Of a stretch of 64,000 bases of DNA, positions 42,761 to 51,271 are shown piece by piece. The notes beneath the pieces are model-generated. The model saw only the letters and a list, made by a program, of their open reading frames with translations, was not told the origin of the DNA and ran no database searches. Source of the DNA: Streptomyces albus subsp. chlorinus. GTDB lineage: Bacteria > Actinomycetota > Actinomycetes > Streptomycetales > Streptomycetaceae. Made by a program: the position numbers and the translations under genes. How positions within the stretch are numbered: position 1 is the first letter of the stretch; the number at the start of each line of letters is the position of its first letter. Location: NCBI RefSeq assembly GCF_013302895.1, contig NZ_VJOK01000001.1, positions 261,566 to 325,565 of the forward strand. The letters run 5' to 3'.

Positions 42761-43783
42761 ATGCGTGGTGTCGTGATGCACGCGCCCGGCGACGTCCGGG
42801 TGGAACAGCGCGAGGACCCGAGGATCATCCACCCGACCGACGCGGTCATCCGGCTCTCGGCGACCTGTGTGTGCGGCTCGGACCTGTGGCCCTACCGCGG
42901 TGTCGAGACGGTCGGAGGGCCGACGCCGATGGGACACGAGTACGTCGGCGTCGTGGAAGAGGTCGGCAGCGAGGTGACCTCCATCCAGCCGGGCCAGTTC
43001 GTGGTCGGCTCGTTCTTCGCCTCGGACAACACCTGCGAGATATGCCGGGCCGGCTACCAGCCCTCCTGCGTCCACCGCGTCGGGATGGGCGCGCTCGGCT
43101 GCCAGGCCGAGCGGCTGCGCGTCCCGCTGGCCGACGGCACCCTGGTCGCCACGCCCGGCACGCCCGACGACGATCTGATCCCGAGCCTCCTGGCCGCCTC
43201 CGACGTGCTGGGCACCGGCTGGTTCGGCGCGGTGGCCGCCCAGGCCGGCCCCGGCAGGACGGTCGCGGTCGTCGGCGACGGCGCGGTCGGTCTGCTCGCT
43301 GTGCTGGCCGCCCGGCAGCTCGGCGCGGAGCGGATCATCGCGATGAGCCGCCACGAGCCCCGGCAGAAGCTCGCCGCCGAGTTCGGCGCCACCGACATCG
43401 TCACCGAGCGCGGCGACGAGGGCGTGGCCAGGATCAAGGAGCTGACCGACGGGCTGGGCGCGCACTCGGTCATCGAGGCCGTCGGCACCCAGGAGTCGAT
43501 GATGCAGGCCATACGCTCCACCCGCCCCGGCGGTCACGTCGGCTTCGTCGGCGTCTCGCACGACGTCGCGCTGGAGGGCCAGGAACTGTTCTTCTCCCAC
43601 GTCCATCTGCACGGCGGCCCCGCCCCGGTCCGCCAGTACCTGCCCGAGCTGATCGACCTGATCTGGCAGCGGAAGATCGACCCCGGCAAGGTCTTCGACC
43701 TCACCCTGCCGCTCGACCAGGCCGCCGAGGCGTACCGGGCGATGGACGAACGCCGCGCCATCAAGGCTCTGCTGCGCGTGTGA
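42761..43783 (+). CDS. zinc-dependent alcohol dehydrogenase
   Basis: 340 residues. Catalytic zinc ligands in TCVCGSDLWPYRG (Cys) and GHEYVGVVEEVGSE (His-Glu); the structural-zinc region is reduced to NTCEICRAGYQPSC, which has three cysteines rather than four. Rossmann motif VVGDGAVGLLAVLAA. It should oxidise an alcohol or sugar with NAD(P). AAGGAG precedes ATG 42761. It pairs with the divergent XRE regulator. Confidence 0.93.
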   Translation: MRGVVMHAPGDVRVEQREDPRIIHPTDAVIRLSATCVCGSDLWPYRGVETVGGPTPMGHEYVGVVEEVGSEVTSIQPGQFVVGSFFASDNTCEICRAGYQPSCVHRVGMGALGCQAERLRVPLADGTLVATPGTPDDDLIPSLLAASDVLGTGWFGAVAAQAGPGRTVAVVGDGAVGLLAVLAARQLGAERIIAMSRHEPRQKLAAEFGATDIVTERGDEGVARIKELTDGLGAHSVIEAVGTQESMMQAIRSTRPGGHVGFVGVSHDVALEGQELFFSHVHLHGGPAPVRQYLPELIDLIWQRKIDPGKVFDLTLPLDQAAEAYRAMDERRAIKALLRV

Positions 43784-44092
43784 CGCGCGGACGAGGCCCC
43801 GTGCGGCGCGGGTGGAGCCCCGCTCCGTCGGTGGTTTCGTGAGCGCGTCGCTCCAATTCGTCCCGGAGGAGCCTGGAGCCCGGGGCGGCGGGCGGCTCGG
43901 CCACCACAGGGCGTGCTCCCGGGCGACAGGCCGGCGCCGGGGAACCGGCCAGAGACACACCGGCGCCGGACCTGCTCCGCGCGCCGGCCTGTGCACGGAC
44001 CGCGAAGATCCGGTCCGTGACGGCTCCCGGCGAACGCACACCTGGTGGCCGTCCGCTCGCCGCCCCCTACCACTCGATCGAGGAAAGCAGCC
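43784..44092. other. intergenic region without a convincing gene
   Basis: About 310 bases between the dehydrogenase and the cupin gene. Very GC-rich, with several short inverted repeats (for example CCGGCGCCGG-type elements near 43930-43970), but no reading frame with coding character. Confidence 0.4.
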
Positions 44093-44506
44093 GTGGAACA
44101 CCTCACCGAAACCCCCACCTTCAAGGCCCCGGCCGCACGCTTCACCGGGGATGTCCACCTCGACGTGATCGAGACCCCGGCCGAGCCGGCCCGCCTCGCG
44201 GCCGCCCTGGTGCGCTTCACCCCCGGCGCCCGCACCAACTGGCACCGCCACGCCCTGGGCCAGGTCCTGCACATCACCGACGGAGTCGGCCTGGTCGGCA
44301 CCCGCGACGGCGACATCGTCCGCGTCCGCGCCGGTGAGACCGTCAAGTGCCCGGCCGGGGAAGAGCATTGGCACGGTGCCATCGACACCGGCCCCATGGC
44401 CCACCTCGCCCTCGTGGTGGGCGACGGGAACGGCGACGGCACCACCTGGCTGGAGCCGGTCACGGACGAGCAGTACGCCACCGCCCTCCTCGCCGTCGAC
44501 AACTGA
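44093..44506 (+). CDS. cupin-domain protein
   Basis: 137 residues from GTG 44093 with AGGAAAG just upstream. Single cupin barrel: motif 1 TNWHRHALGQVLHITDGVGLVG gives His-x-His and the acidic position, motif 2 CPAGEEHWHGAIDTGPMAHLAL gives the third histidine. It resembles the cupin carboxymuconolactone/mandelonitrile-lyase-like group. The remains of an SDR gene follow on the same strand. Confidence 0.9.
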   Translation: MEHLTETPTFKAPAARFTGDVHLDVIETPAEPARLAAALVRFTPGARTNWHRHALGQVLHITDGVGLVGTRDGDIVRVRAGETVKCPAGEEHWHGAIDTGPMAHLALVVGDGNGDGTTWLEPVTDEQYATALLAVDN

Positions 44507-44585
44507 CGAGCCCGCCGGGCCCGCGCCGGCTCCCGTACACCTCGTCCTCGTCTCCTCCCCGTCGCCTGTCTCGGAAGGCCCCCTC

Positions 44586-45240
44586 ATGCCCAGCGTCAAC
44601 GGCGACTTCACCGGCAAGGCGGCCTTCGTGACCGGTGCCGCCTCCGGCGTCGGCCGCACCACCGCCCTCGCCTTCGCCCGCGCGGGCGCCCATGTGGCGC
44701 TGGTCGACCGCTCCGCCGGCGGCCTGGAGAAGACCGCCCGCCTCATCCACGAGAGCGGGGGCCGGACGCTCTCGCGCACTGCGACGTCACCGACGACGAT
44801 GACGTACGCGGCACCGTGGACGACACGGTCGCCACCTTCGGGCGCCTCGACGCCGCCTTCAACAACGCGGGGGTCGAGCAGCCCGTCAAGCCCGCCGCCG
44901 ACGGGCAGGCGGCCTGCGCCGCCGCCAAGCACGGTGTCATCGGACTGACCCGCTCCACCGCGCTGGACTACACCGCCGCCAACATCCGCGTCAACGCCAT
45001 CGCCATCTGCCCCGGCATCATCGACACCGAGATGATCCGCCGCTTCGGCGACAGCCGGCCCGGAGGGCGCGAAGGCTCATCGCCGACGAGCCCGTAGGCC
45101 GGCTGAACAAGCCGGATGAGACCGCCTCCACCGTCCTGTGGCTCTGTTCCGAAGGCGCCGCCTTCACCACCGGAACCGCACTCGTCGTCGATGGCGGACA
45201 AACCGTCCAGCACCACGCACCGGAGCTGCCGGGCCGGGCG
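44586..45240 (+). pseudogene. decayed SDR oxidoreductase gene
   Basis: SDR blocks occur in order but in different frames: [21 protein letters not shown] from ATG 44586, then [23 protein letters not shown] in a second frame, [23 protein letters not shown] and [17 protein letters not shown], and finally DETASTVLWLCSEGAAFTTGTALVVDGGQ in a third. About 60-80 residues are missing between [10 protein letters not shown] and [11 protein letters not shown], and the catalytic Tyr of YxxxK reads as Cys. At least two frameshifts and one deletion, so it is inactive. Confidence 0.85.
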
Positions 45241-46330
45241 CACACATATGGCACGGTTCGACTGGGAGCCGGCCGGCCCGGTGGGGGGCCGGTGTGACTG
45301 TACCCCCGTGGCAGCTGGACCGACGAGCGGTTCGCGCTCGGCCCGCGGCACGATCCGCTGCGCGAGGCGATCGGGGAAGAGCTGGATCGCCTGCGCCAGA
45401 CACCGGCATGACGTTTTCCGCTCTGACATGGACGCTGACCACGTACTACTCGTACCGCCGCACCCACATCGTGGGCCGTCGGACACGGAGTCGCCCCGAC
45501 AAGCGCCGACCACTGTGTGCTGCCTCTTCACACAGGGCGGTCGGGTCCTCGGCGACAAGAGCGGCTCCCTGCACCAACTCGCGGCCGAGCCACGGACCGC
45601 ACTGCCGCGCAGTCACCTGCCCCGCTCGTTGGACGCTCCGCACAACAGGGTGAGCACCCGTGAGAAATACCTGGCCCGGGAGGAGGTGAGGGCGGTTGGG
45701 GCGGGTGCTGTACTGCGGCGCTGTCGGCCCCACCGTCAAGGTGCCGCCTCGTACGGCAGCGCTCCTCCGGGTGCTTTTCCAACGAGCCGGCACACCGGCG
45801 GTCCGGGCATTCATGTGGGTATGGGGTTCTGCGGGGGCGGAGTTGAGGCACTCCGTCAGTCCGCGGGCAGCGGGCCGGAAACCGAGGATTTCGGTGGGTG
45901 CGGCTTTCGGTGGCGTGCCGGGCCAGGACCAGCCTCTCTCACGTGAGCTGGGCTCAAGTCCGCCGGGGAAAACAGCACTTGCGGCTCTTTCCCGGTGCAC
46001 CGCGACGGGCACCGAGCAGATACGGTGTCGCCCTCGTCCATCGGGCAGCGGGGGACGATACATCCTCGCACCTGCTGCGATCGCGGCAGCAATGTGCGCC
46101 GTCGACCGCCGTCGTGACATGCGTACGCGACGGAAGGTCCGGCTTGACGGAAGCGAGAAGCCCGTCGTACAGGTGCTGTCCACCACTGCCAATGTGCGTG
46201 TCCGGCCGCGGACGCATCATCCTCGGTGCGCCGCATCAGCGTGGAGATACCGCTTCCCGGGCACAGAGCCGGGAAGCGTTGTGCGAGTAGCATCCGACAG
46301 CACAACCGGAAAACAGGAGCGTGATCTGCT
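45241..46330. other. decayed DNA without an intact gene
   Basis: About 1.1 kb with no convincing complete gene. A frame ending at 45411 (DPLREAIGEELDRLRQTPA) looks like the C-terminus of a lost protein. The rest has poor codon bias in all frames and somewhat lower GC than the neighbours. It may be the scar of a deletion or an old insertion. A 10-bp hairpin stands at its right edge (46251-46278). Confidence 0.5.
46251..46278. promoter_or_regulatory. 10-bp-stem hairpin upstream of the H1-like gene
   Basis: Perfect arms CGCTTCCCGG (46251-46260) and CCGGGAAGCG (46269-46278) around an eight-base loop, 52 bases upstream of the GTG at 46331. It may be an operator or a leader hairpin. Confidence 0.5.
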
Positions 46331-47206
46331 GTGACCAGCGAGCCCCTCACCCCTATTCAGGAACGGTACGCGAAACAGTTCGCCGAAGATCTCAAGAAGA
46401 ACCACGAGGCGCAGCAACGCGTGAAGGAGGAGATCGCGAGGCTCCAGGAGCAACTGACGCAGTTGCAGCAGGACGCGGAATGGCTGTCGCAGCTCTATGA
46501 CAGCAGGCTGGGAACCGCCCCGGCAGGCGCGGAGACATCTGACGGCGCTGCCGCTTCCTCCGTGAAGACGGACCGCTCCCCCGCGCCGTCCGCCTCCGGT
46601 GCCGACGCGGCCAAGAGCGCGGACGAGCCGGTCGTCCCGCGGCCTCGGGAGCGGAAAGCTCCGGCGGGGAAGAACGAGTCCGCGGGAAGCGGGAAGAGGA
46701 AGCCGAAGAAGACCGTCGCCGCGCGCGCGGCGAAGAAGTCGAGTCCGAAGCCGAATCCGAGGTCGAAGCCGAAGCCGGGTGCGAAGCCGAAGGCCGCGGC
46801 GGGGAAGAAGACCGCGCCCAAGTCCTCCGCCGGCACGTCCTCCCCGCGCAAGGGGCGGGCGACAATGCCCGACCTCGCCGAGGAGGTGCTGCGCGGTCGT
46901 GACGGCCAGCCGGCCACGGTCAAGGAAGTCCTGCAAGTGCTGCAGAAGAACCACGCTGAACACACGTTCTCCGCCCCTGGGGTGCGCAACTACCTTGAGA
47001 GCCTCGTCGCCAAGGGACGAGCTGAAAGGATGAAGCAGAAGAACTCGGTGCTGTACGTCAGCCGGTCCCAGTCCGCGTCGGCCGAGCCCTCGTCGGCCGA
47101 CTCCTCGTCCGCGGACGGCGCCTCGCCGGACAACCACCGCGCGAAGACGCAGCCCGGTGGCGGAGCGGAACACGCCGACGGCGAGGCGACCGTGGCCACG
47201 GCGTGA
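46331..47206 (+). CDS. coiled-coil, histone-H1-like DNA-binding protein
   Basis: 291 residues from GTG 46331. Three parts: an N-terminal coiled coil (residues ~5-55, QERYAKQFAEDLKKNHEAQQ and onward), a long Lys/Ala/Pro/Ser-rich basic linker (~65-175, with KPKKTVAARAAKKSS and KPKPGAKPKAAAGKK like histone H1 tails), and a winged-helix-like C-terminal domain (~178-240, MPDLAEEVLRGRDGQPATVK ... NYLESLVAKGRAERMKQKNSVLYV). The last 45 residues are acidic and disordered. It probably binds DNA non-specifically through the linker and more specifically through the wing. Function is inferred only. Confidence 0.82.
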   Translation: MTSEPLTPIQERYAKQFAEDLKKNHEAQQRVKEEIARLQEQLTQLQQDAEWLSQLYDSRLGTAPAGAETSDGAAASSVKTDRSPAPSASGADAAKSADEPVVPRPRERKAPAGKNESAGSGKRKPKKTVAARAAKKSSPKPNPRSKPKPGAKPKAAAGKKTAPKSSAGTSSPRKGRATMPDLAEEVLRGRDGQPATVKEVLQVLQKNHAEHTFSAPGVRNYLESLVAKGRAERMKQKNSVLYVSRSQSASAEPSSADSSSADGASPDNHRAKTQPGGGAEHADGEATVATA

Positions 47207-47731
47207 CGACGCCTTGAGGCGTGCGGAAAATCCCCCGTCGTACGGGAGAAGCGCACTGTCTCCCGTGCGCGGGATCTGTGTCATCGCCGCAGTTCCGCTC
47301 TGAGCGGCGCGCACCGGCCCGTCGCGCGGGCCGTCCCACGTGCGGCAGCTGTCCGCGAGGCGGCTGCCGCACGAGCGTCTCGTCGTCCGCGGCCGGCGGT
47401 TCCGGGCCCCGAACTCCGCAAAGTTCCGTTCGCACTCCACAGGGTTCCGTTCTCGGCCCGCGGCGGAGAGGGGCCTGTGGCGCGTTGTGCACCGCCCGTA
47501 CGGTGGGTGGGGGCGCGCGCTGCGCGCGTGGCCGCAAGTCGTGGGCGCGCAGGTGGTGGTACCGCTCCGGCCGATTCCCCCTCGGTGGTTCGTCAGCCCT
47601 CCGGCACAGCAGGATTTTGATTATGATCTTCAGGCCGGGAGGGTGGCCGTCCGCGCCCCCTCCTCCCCCTGCTCGGCGTCGGTTGATCGAGCGACACTCC
47701 TTGCCCCCTCGCATCTGCATACAGGAACTCC
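47207..47731. other. intergenic region with hairpins
   Basis: 525 bases between the H1-like and FilP-like genes. ACGCC/GGCGT (47209-47222), GCGCAC/GTGCGC (47251-47270) and a perfect 10-bp stem CGTGCGGCAG/CTGCCGCACG (47339-47373) are likely terminator elements for the upstream gene. TATGAT at 47622-47627 may be the -10 of the FilP-like gene, though no -35 is clear. No coding frame is convincing. Confidence 0.5.
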
Positions 47732-48628
47732 ATGAGCGACCCCGCTTCCTCCTTCGGCTTCGACCTCGCCCGGCGTGGTTACGACCCCGGCCAGGTGGAC
47801 TCCCACGTGGCGCGGCTCGTCAGCGACCGCGACAACGCCTTGTCCCGCATCGCGACGCTGGAACGGCGCATCGATGAACTGCTGACGCAGGTGAACTCCG
47901 AACAGGCCCAGGGCGCGGAGGCCGAACCCGACTACGCCGACCTGAGTCCTCGTGTCGAGGAGATGCTGCGACTGGCCGAGGAGGAGGCCGACGAGCTGGA
48001 GACGGTCGCGAGGCGGGCCGCCGAGGAGGAGCGCGCAGCCGCTGTCGCGGTGGCCGACCAGTTGCAGACGGAGGCCGCCGCGTTCTCCGCGGACGTGCGG
48101 GCCGACAGCGACCGGACGTGCGCGCGCATCATGGACAACGCCCGTGCGGAGGCCGAGGAGCTGCGCACGCGGGCACGCACGCAGGCGGCGGCCACCCGCC
48201 AGGAGGCCGACGCCTTCTTCGAGGACACCCGCAAACGCGCCTCGCAGGCCGCCGCCGACTTCGAGGCGAGCCTTGCCAAGCGTCGCGACCAGGCCGAACG
48301 CGACCTGACCGCGCAGCAGACCAAGGCCGAGGCACAGCTCGCACAGATCGAGCGCCGGGCCGAGGATCTGCGCTCGGAGGCCGAGAAGCAGCGGAAAGAG
48401 GCGGAGCGCCGCGCCCACAAGACGGTGCAGACGGCACGTCACCAGGCGGAGGATCTCATCACGGAGGCCAACAACAAGGCCGACCGCATCCGCAGCGAAT
48501 CGGAACGGGAACTGGCCGCGCTGGCCAACCGCCGCGACGCCATCAACGCCCAGATGACGAACGTGCGCGCCATGCTCGCCACCCTCACCGGCGCCGGAGC
48601 AGCCGCGGTGTCAGCCGGCGACGACTGA
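47732..48628 (+). CDS. FilP/DivIVA-like coiled-coil protein ('cellulose-binding protein' type)
   Basis: 298 residues, nearly all coiled coil. The start SSFGFDLARRGYDPGQVDSHVARLVSDRDNALSRIATLERRI resembles the short DivIVA-like head of Streptomyces FilP and related proteins often annotated as cellulose-binding. The body (residues ~70-280) is Ala/Glu/Arg-rich heptads. FilP forms intermediate-filament-like cables that stiffen hyphae and interact with the tip protein DivIVA. This one is probably a paralogue. A hairpin follows 38 bases after the stop. Confidence 0.85.
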   Translation: MSDPASSFGFDLARRGYDPGQVDSHVARLVSDRDNALSRIATLERRIDELLTQVNSEQAQGAEAEPDYADLSPRVEEMLRLAEEEADELETVARRAAEEERAAAVAVADQLQTEAAAFSADVRADSDRTCARIMDNARAEAEELRTRARTQAAATRQEADAFFEDTRKRASQAAADFEASLAKRRDQAERDLTAQQTKAEAQLAQIERRAEDLRSEAEKQRKEAERRAHKTVQTARHQAEDLITEANNKADRIRSESERELAALANRRDAINAQMTNVRAMLATLTGAGAAAVSAGDD

Positions 48629-48666
48629 GCCCCCTTCACCGCTTGCCGAGGCCCTCGCATGACCCG

Positions 48667-48686
48667 CCGGGCCTGACGAGGCCCGG
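48667..48686 (+). terminator. terminator after the FilP-like gene
   Basis: A 7-bp stem CCGGGCC/GGCCCGG with loop TGACGA lies 38 bases downstream of the stop. Confidence 0.55.
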
Positions 48687-48766
48687 GGGCGCCTCTTCAG
48701 GTCCGGCCAGGTCCGGTCCACGTCACCGGGTCCGGTCGGGCCCCGTCAGTTCGAGCAGGAAACAAC

Positions 48767-48845
48767 CGAACGGGAAGCAGCCGAACGGGAAGCAGCCGAA
48801 CGGGAAGCGGACGAGCCGAAAGCAGGCGGGCGGGGAGCAGACGGG
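48767..48845. repeat. 15-bp tandem repeat between convergent genes
   Basis: Units of CGAACGGGAAGCAGC: two perfect (48767-48781, 48782-48796), a third with two changes (48797-48811), and two to three further degenerate units. It lies between the FilP-like gene and the convergent CDF transporter gene, reaching the transporter's stop codon. Confidence 0.85.
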
Positions 48846-49916
48846 TCAGGCGGTGGCGTGGTGGGTCAGGGCGTGGTGGGGGTCGCGCTCCCCGGGGTCC
48901 GGCTGGATGTCGGTGTGGATCACGGCGGCGGTCAGCTTCGGTACGGCGTGGAGGAGGGCGTGTTCGGCTTCCACGGCGATGGCGTGTCCGGCGCGCACGC
49001 TGAGGTGGCCGTCGACGACGACGGCCACCTCGGCGCGGAGCCGGTGTCCGATCCACCGCAGCCGAAGCTGTCCGACCTCCCGCACTCCGGGCACCGCACG
49101 CAGCGCGGTCTCGGCCGCGTCGACCAGGGCGGGATCGACGGCGTCCATCACGCGGTGGAAGACCTCCCGGGCGGCGTCCCGCAGGACCAGCGCGATGGCG
49201 GCCGTGATCAGCAACCCCACCACGGGGTCCGCGAGTTCCCAGCCCAGAGCGGTGCCGCCGGCGCCCAGGAGGACGGCCAGGGAGGTGAAGCCGTCGGTAC
49301 GGGCGTGGAGGCCGTCGGCGACCAACGCCGCCGAGCCGATCCGGCGGCCGACCCTGATGCGGTAGCGGGCCACCCACTCGTTCCCGAGGAATCCGGCCAC
49401 GGCCGCGGCCGCGACCGCCCACAGGTGGTCCATCGCACGCGGATCGAGCAGCCGGTCCACGGCCGACCAGGCGGCGAAGAGCGCGGAGGCGGCGATGGTG
49501 ACCACGATGACGATGCCCGCCAGGTCCTCCGCCCGCCCGTACCCGTAGGTGAAGCGGCGGGTCGCGGCGCGGCGGCCGAGAACGAAGGCGATACCCAGCG
49601 GGACGGCCGTCAGTGCGTCGGCGGCGTTGTGCACGGTGTCGCCCAGCAGCGCGACGGAGCCGGAGACCACGACGATCACCGCCTGCGCGACAGCGGTGAC
49701 GCCGAGAACCGCCAGAGAGACCCAGAGCGCGCGCATTCCCTGCGCCGAGGACTCCAGTGCCGCGTCCAGCTTGTCGGACGACTCGTGGGAGTGCGGGGTG
49801 AGCAGGTGCCCGAGCCGGTGCCGCAGCCGGGCGAGCCTGCCGCCCGTATGACGGTGGGGGTGGTGGTGCCCGGGCTCGTCGTGGGGGTGGGGGTGGTGGC
49901 CGTGATCGTGGCTCAC
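48846..49916 (-). CDS. cation diffusion facilitator (metal exporter)
   Basis: 356 residues from GTG 49916 with GGAGGAAAC directly upstream. The N-terminus is strongly His-rich (SHDHGHHPHPHDEPGHHHPH), a metal sensor/chaperone tail; six transmembrane helices follow, with the zinc-site motifs SVALLGDTVHNAADALT and DGLHARTDGFTSL, then a cytoplasmic ferredoxin-like domain. It exports Zn, Co, Ni or similar by proton exchange. It is divergent from the ArsR-family gene at 50020. Confidence 0.95.
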   Translation of the reverse strand: MSHDHGHHPHPHDEPGHHHPHRHTGGRLARLRHRLGHLLTPHSHESSDKLDAALESSAQGMRALWVSLAVLGVTAVAQAVIVVVSGSVALLGDTVHNAADALTAVPLGIAFVLGRRAATRRFTYGYGRAEDLAGIVIVVTIAASALFAAWSAVDRLLDPRAMDHLWAVAAAAVAGFLGNEWVARYRIRVGRRIGSAALVADGLHARTDGFTSLAVLLGAGGTALGWELADPVVGLLITAAIALVLRDAAREVFHRVMDAVDPALVDAAETALRAVPGVREVGQLRLRWIGHRLRAEVAVVVDGHLSVRAGHAIAVEAEHALLHAVPKLTAAVIHTDIQPDPGERDPHHALTHHATA

Positions 49917-50012
49917 GGTTTCCTCCTCGTGCGGGCGAACATACGAACATGCGGGCATGCGGACCGGACGGGACCGCCGCCGTTGGACACAGGGCGGGCC
50001 CGGCCCCCATTA

Positions 50013-50030
50013 TGTGCGCATGAGCGCACA
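50013..50030. promoter_or_regulatory. ArsR-type operator over the arsR start codon
   Basis: Arms TGTGCGC (50013-50019) and GCGCACA (50024-50030) around ATGA, which contains the ArsR ATG. Two further TGCGCA half-sites follow at 50046-50051 and 50055-50060. Binding would block autoregulated expression and may cover the divergent CDF promoter. Confidence 0.6.
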
Positions 50031-50379
50031 CATGCACCTATCAACTGCGCACGATGCGCACCCGCACAGCCCGAGCGAGGAACAGTTCGCCCTGGCGGCC
50101 GAGATCCTCGCCCTCCTGGGCGACCGCACCCGCCTGGTGCTGCTCCACGCCCTCGCCCGGGAAGAGGCCGACGTGACGACGCTGACCGAGGCGTGCGGCG
50201 CCCAACGACCCGCCGTCAGCCAGCACTTGGCCAGGCTGCGACTCAGCGGTCTGGTCCAGAGCCGCAAGGAGGGGCGCCGCGTCATCTACTCCCTGGCCGA
50301 CGGACATCTGCGCCGGGTCGTGGACGAAGCCCTCAGCCTGGCCGACCACCATCTCTCCCACCACCCCCCGCACGACTGA
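50020..50379 (+). CDS. ArsR/SmtB-family metal-responsive repressor
   Basis: 119 residues from ATG 50020. N-terminal His cluster HMHLSTAHDAHPH, winged helix ALLGDRTRLVLLHALAREEADVTTLTEACGAQRPAVSQHLARLRLSGLVQSRKEGRRVIYSLAD, and a C-terminal HHLSHHPPHD. The DxxH-type helix-5 arrangement (DEALSLADHHLSHH) fits Ni/Co or Zn sensors of the NmtR/SmtB group. It is divergent from the CDF exporter, the classic metal-resistance layout. Confidence 0.93.
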   Translation: MSAHMHLSTAHDAHPHSPSEEQFALAAEILALLGDRTRLVLLHALAREEADVTTLTEACGAQRPAVSQHLARLRLSGLVQSRKEGRRVIYSLADGHLRRVVDEALSLADHHLSHHPPHD

Positions 50380-50703
50380 CCGCCGCTCGGCGACCACATT
50401 CCGGGCGGACGCCGTGCTCGACCACTCCGCCGTGACGGGCTCCCGAGAGCGCTTGCGGGAAATCGTGGAATCTCCGGCCCCGCCTGGCCCTCTCCAGCGC
50501 TCCTCGCTCGCGTCCCCATCGACCCGCCCGAGCGCACCGGCTCCGTCGGAGAGGTTTCCCGGCGGGTGCTGGACGACCTCGCCGGAGGGCGGGAGACAAG
50601 GACAGCGGGAGGAGGCGGGAGCAGCGGCGAGGAGGCGGGGGTGGCGGAGGCGGAGGGCAGGACAGCGCGCCGAGGAGCGGTCCGGCCCTGCGAGACTACT
50701 GCC

Positions 50704-51150
50704 ATGGAAGCAGCGCCACATCCCGTCCCCGATGCCCTCTCCTATCTGGCCGGCGAGTGGGCCGTGCACCGTGAGCTGTGCGACCGGGCGACCGGACACA
50801 GCGGCTGGTTCTCCGGCCGGGCCGCGTTCCGGACCGGGACGGGCGCGGAGTGGCTGCACGTGGAAGAAGGCATCTTCGAGTGGGACGGGGTCCGGCGGAA
50901 GGCCGGGCGGACGCTGAAACTGGTGCCGAGCGCGGACGGTACCGCCGAGGTGACCTTCACGGATGGCCGGCCCTTCCACCCGCTCGATCTGAGCAGCGGC
51001 CTGTGGACGGCCTGGCACAAGTGCGGAGCCGACCTGTACAAGGGCACCTTCACCGTGGTCTCCCCCGACGAGTGGCGGCTTCGCTGGGACGTCCAGGGCC
51101 CTGCCAAGGACCAGTTGCTCAGCTCCGTCTACCGCCGGGCCCCTTCCTGA
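50704..51150 (+). CDS. DUF6314 family protein
   Basis: 148 residues from ATG 50704. SYLAGEWAVHRELCD at the start, then EGIFEWDGVRRKAGRTLKL, FTDGRPFHPLDLSSGLWTAWHKCGADLYKG and a closing WDVQGPAKDQLLSSVYRRA. This is the pattern I associate with DUF6314, a small beta-barrel, lipocalin-like family of unknown function. It precedes the ArsR-type gene by 120 bases. Confidence 0.88.
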   Translation: MEAAPHPVPDALSYLAGEWAVHRELCDRATGHSGWFSGRAAFRTGTGAEWLHVEEGIFEWDGVRRKAGRTLKLVPSADGTAEVTFTDGRPFHPLDLSSGLWTAWHKCGADLYKGTFTVVSPDEWRLRWDVQGPAKDQLLSSVYRRAPS

Positions 51151-51229
51151 ACGTGGCGGAACCCTTCCTGAAGGCCTTGCCGTCGGGCACCCCTGGAAGA
51201 CGTGCCGCCGGGCTCCTGGGAGAGGGGAC

Positions 51230-51264
51230 GCTTCGGCAGTCGCCGAAGCCTTGTCGGTGATAAT
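51230..51264 (+). promoter_or_regulatory. inverted repeat and -10 of the ArsR-type gene
   Basis: Arms GCTTCGGC (51230-51237) and GCCGAAGC (51242-51249) with spacer AGTC cover the expected -35 region of GATAAT at 51259-51264. The ATG at 51272 is eight bases after the -10, so the mRNA is probably leaderless and autorepressed. Confidence 0.6.
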
Positions 51265-51271
51265 CGGGAGC

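Noticed and set aside
45446..46192. A 248-residue minus-strand open frame in the decayed region
   Set aside because: Composition lacks Streptomyces codon bias, no domain is recognised and no ribosome site precedes it.
48767..48845. Coding repeat (RKQPNGKQPNGK) extending the FilP-like gene
   Set aside because: The frame differs from the gene and lies after its stop and terminator; no ribosome site is present.
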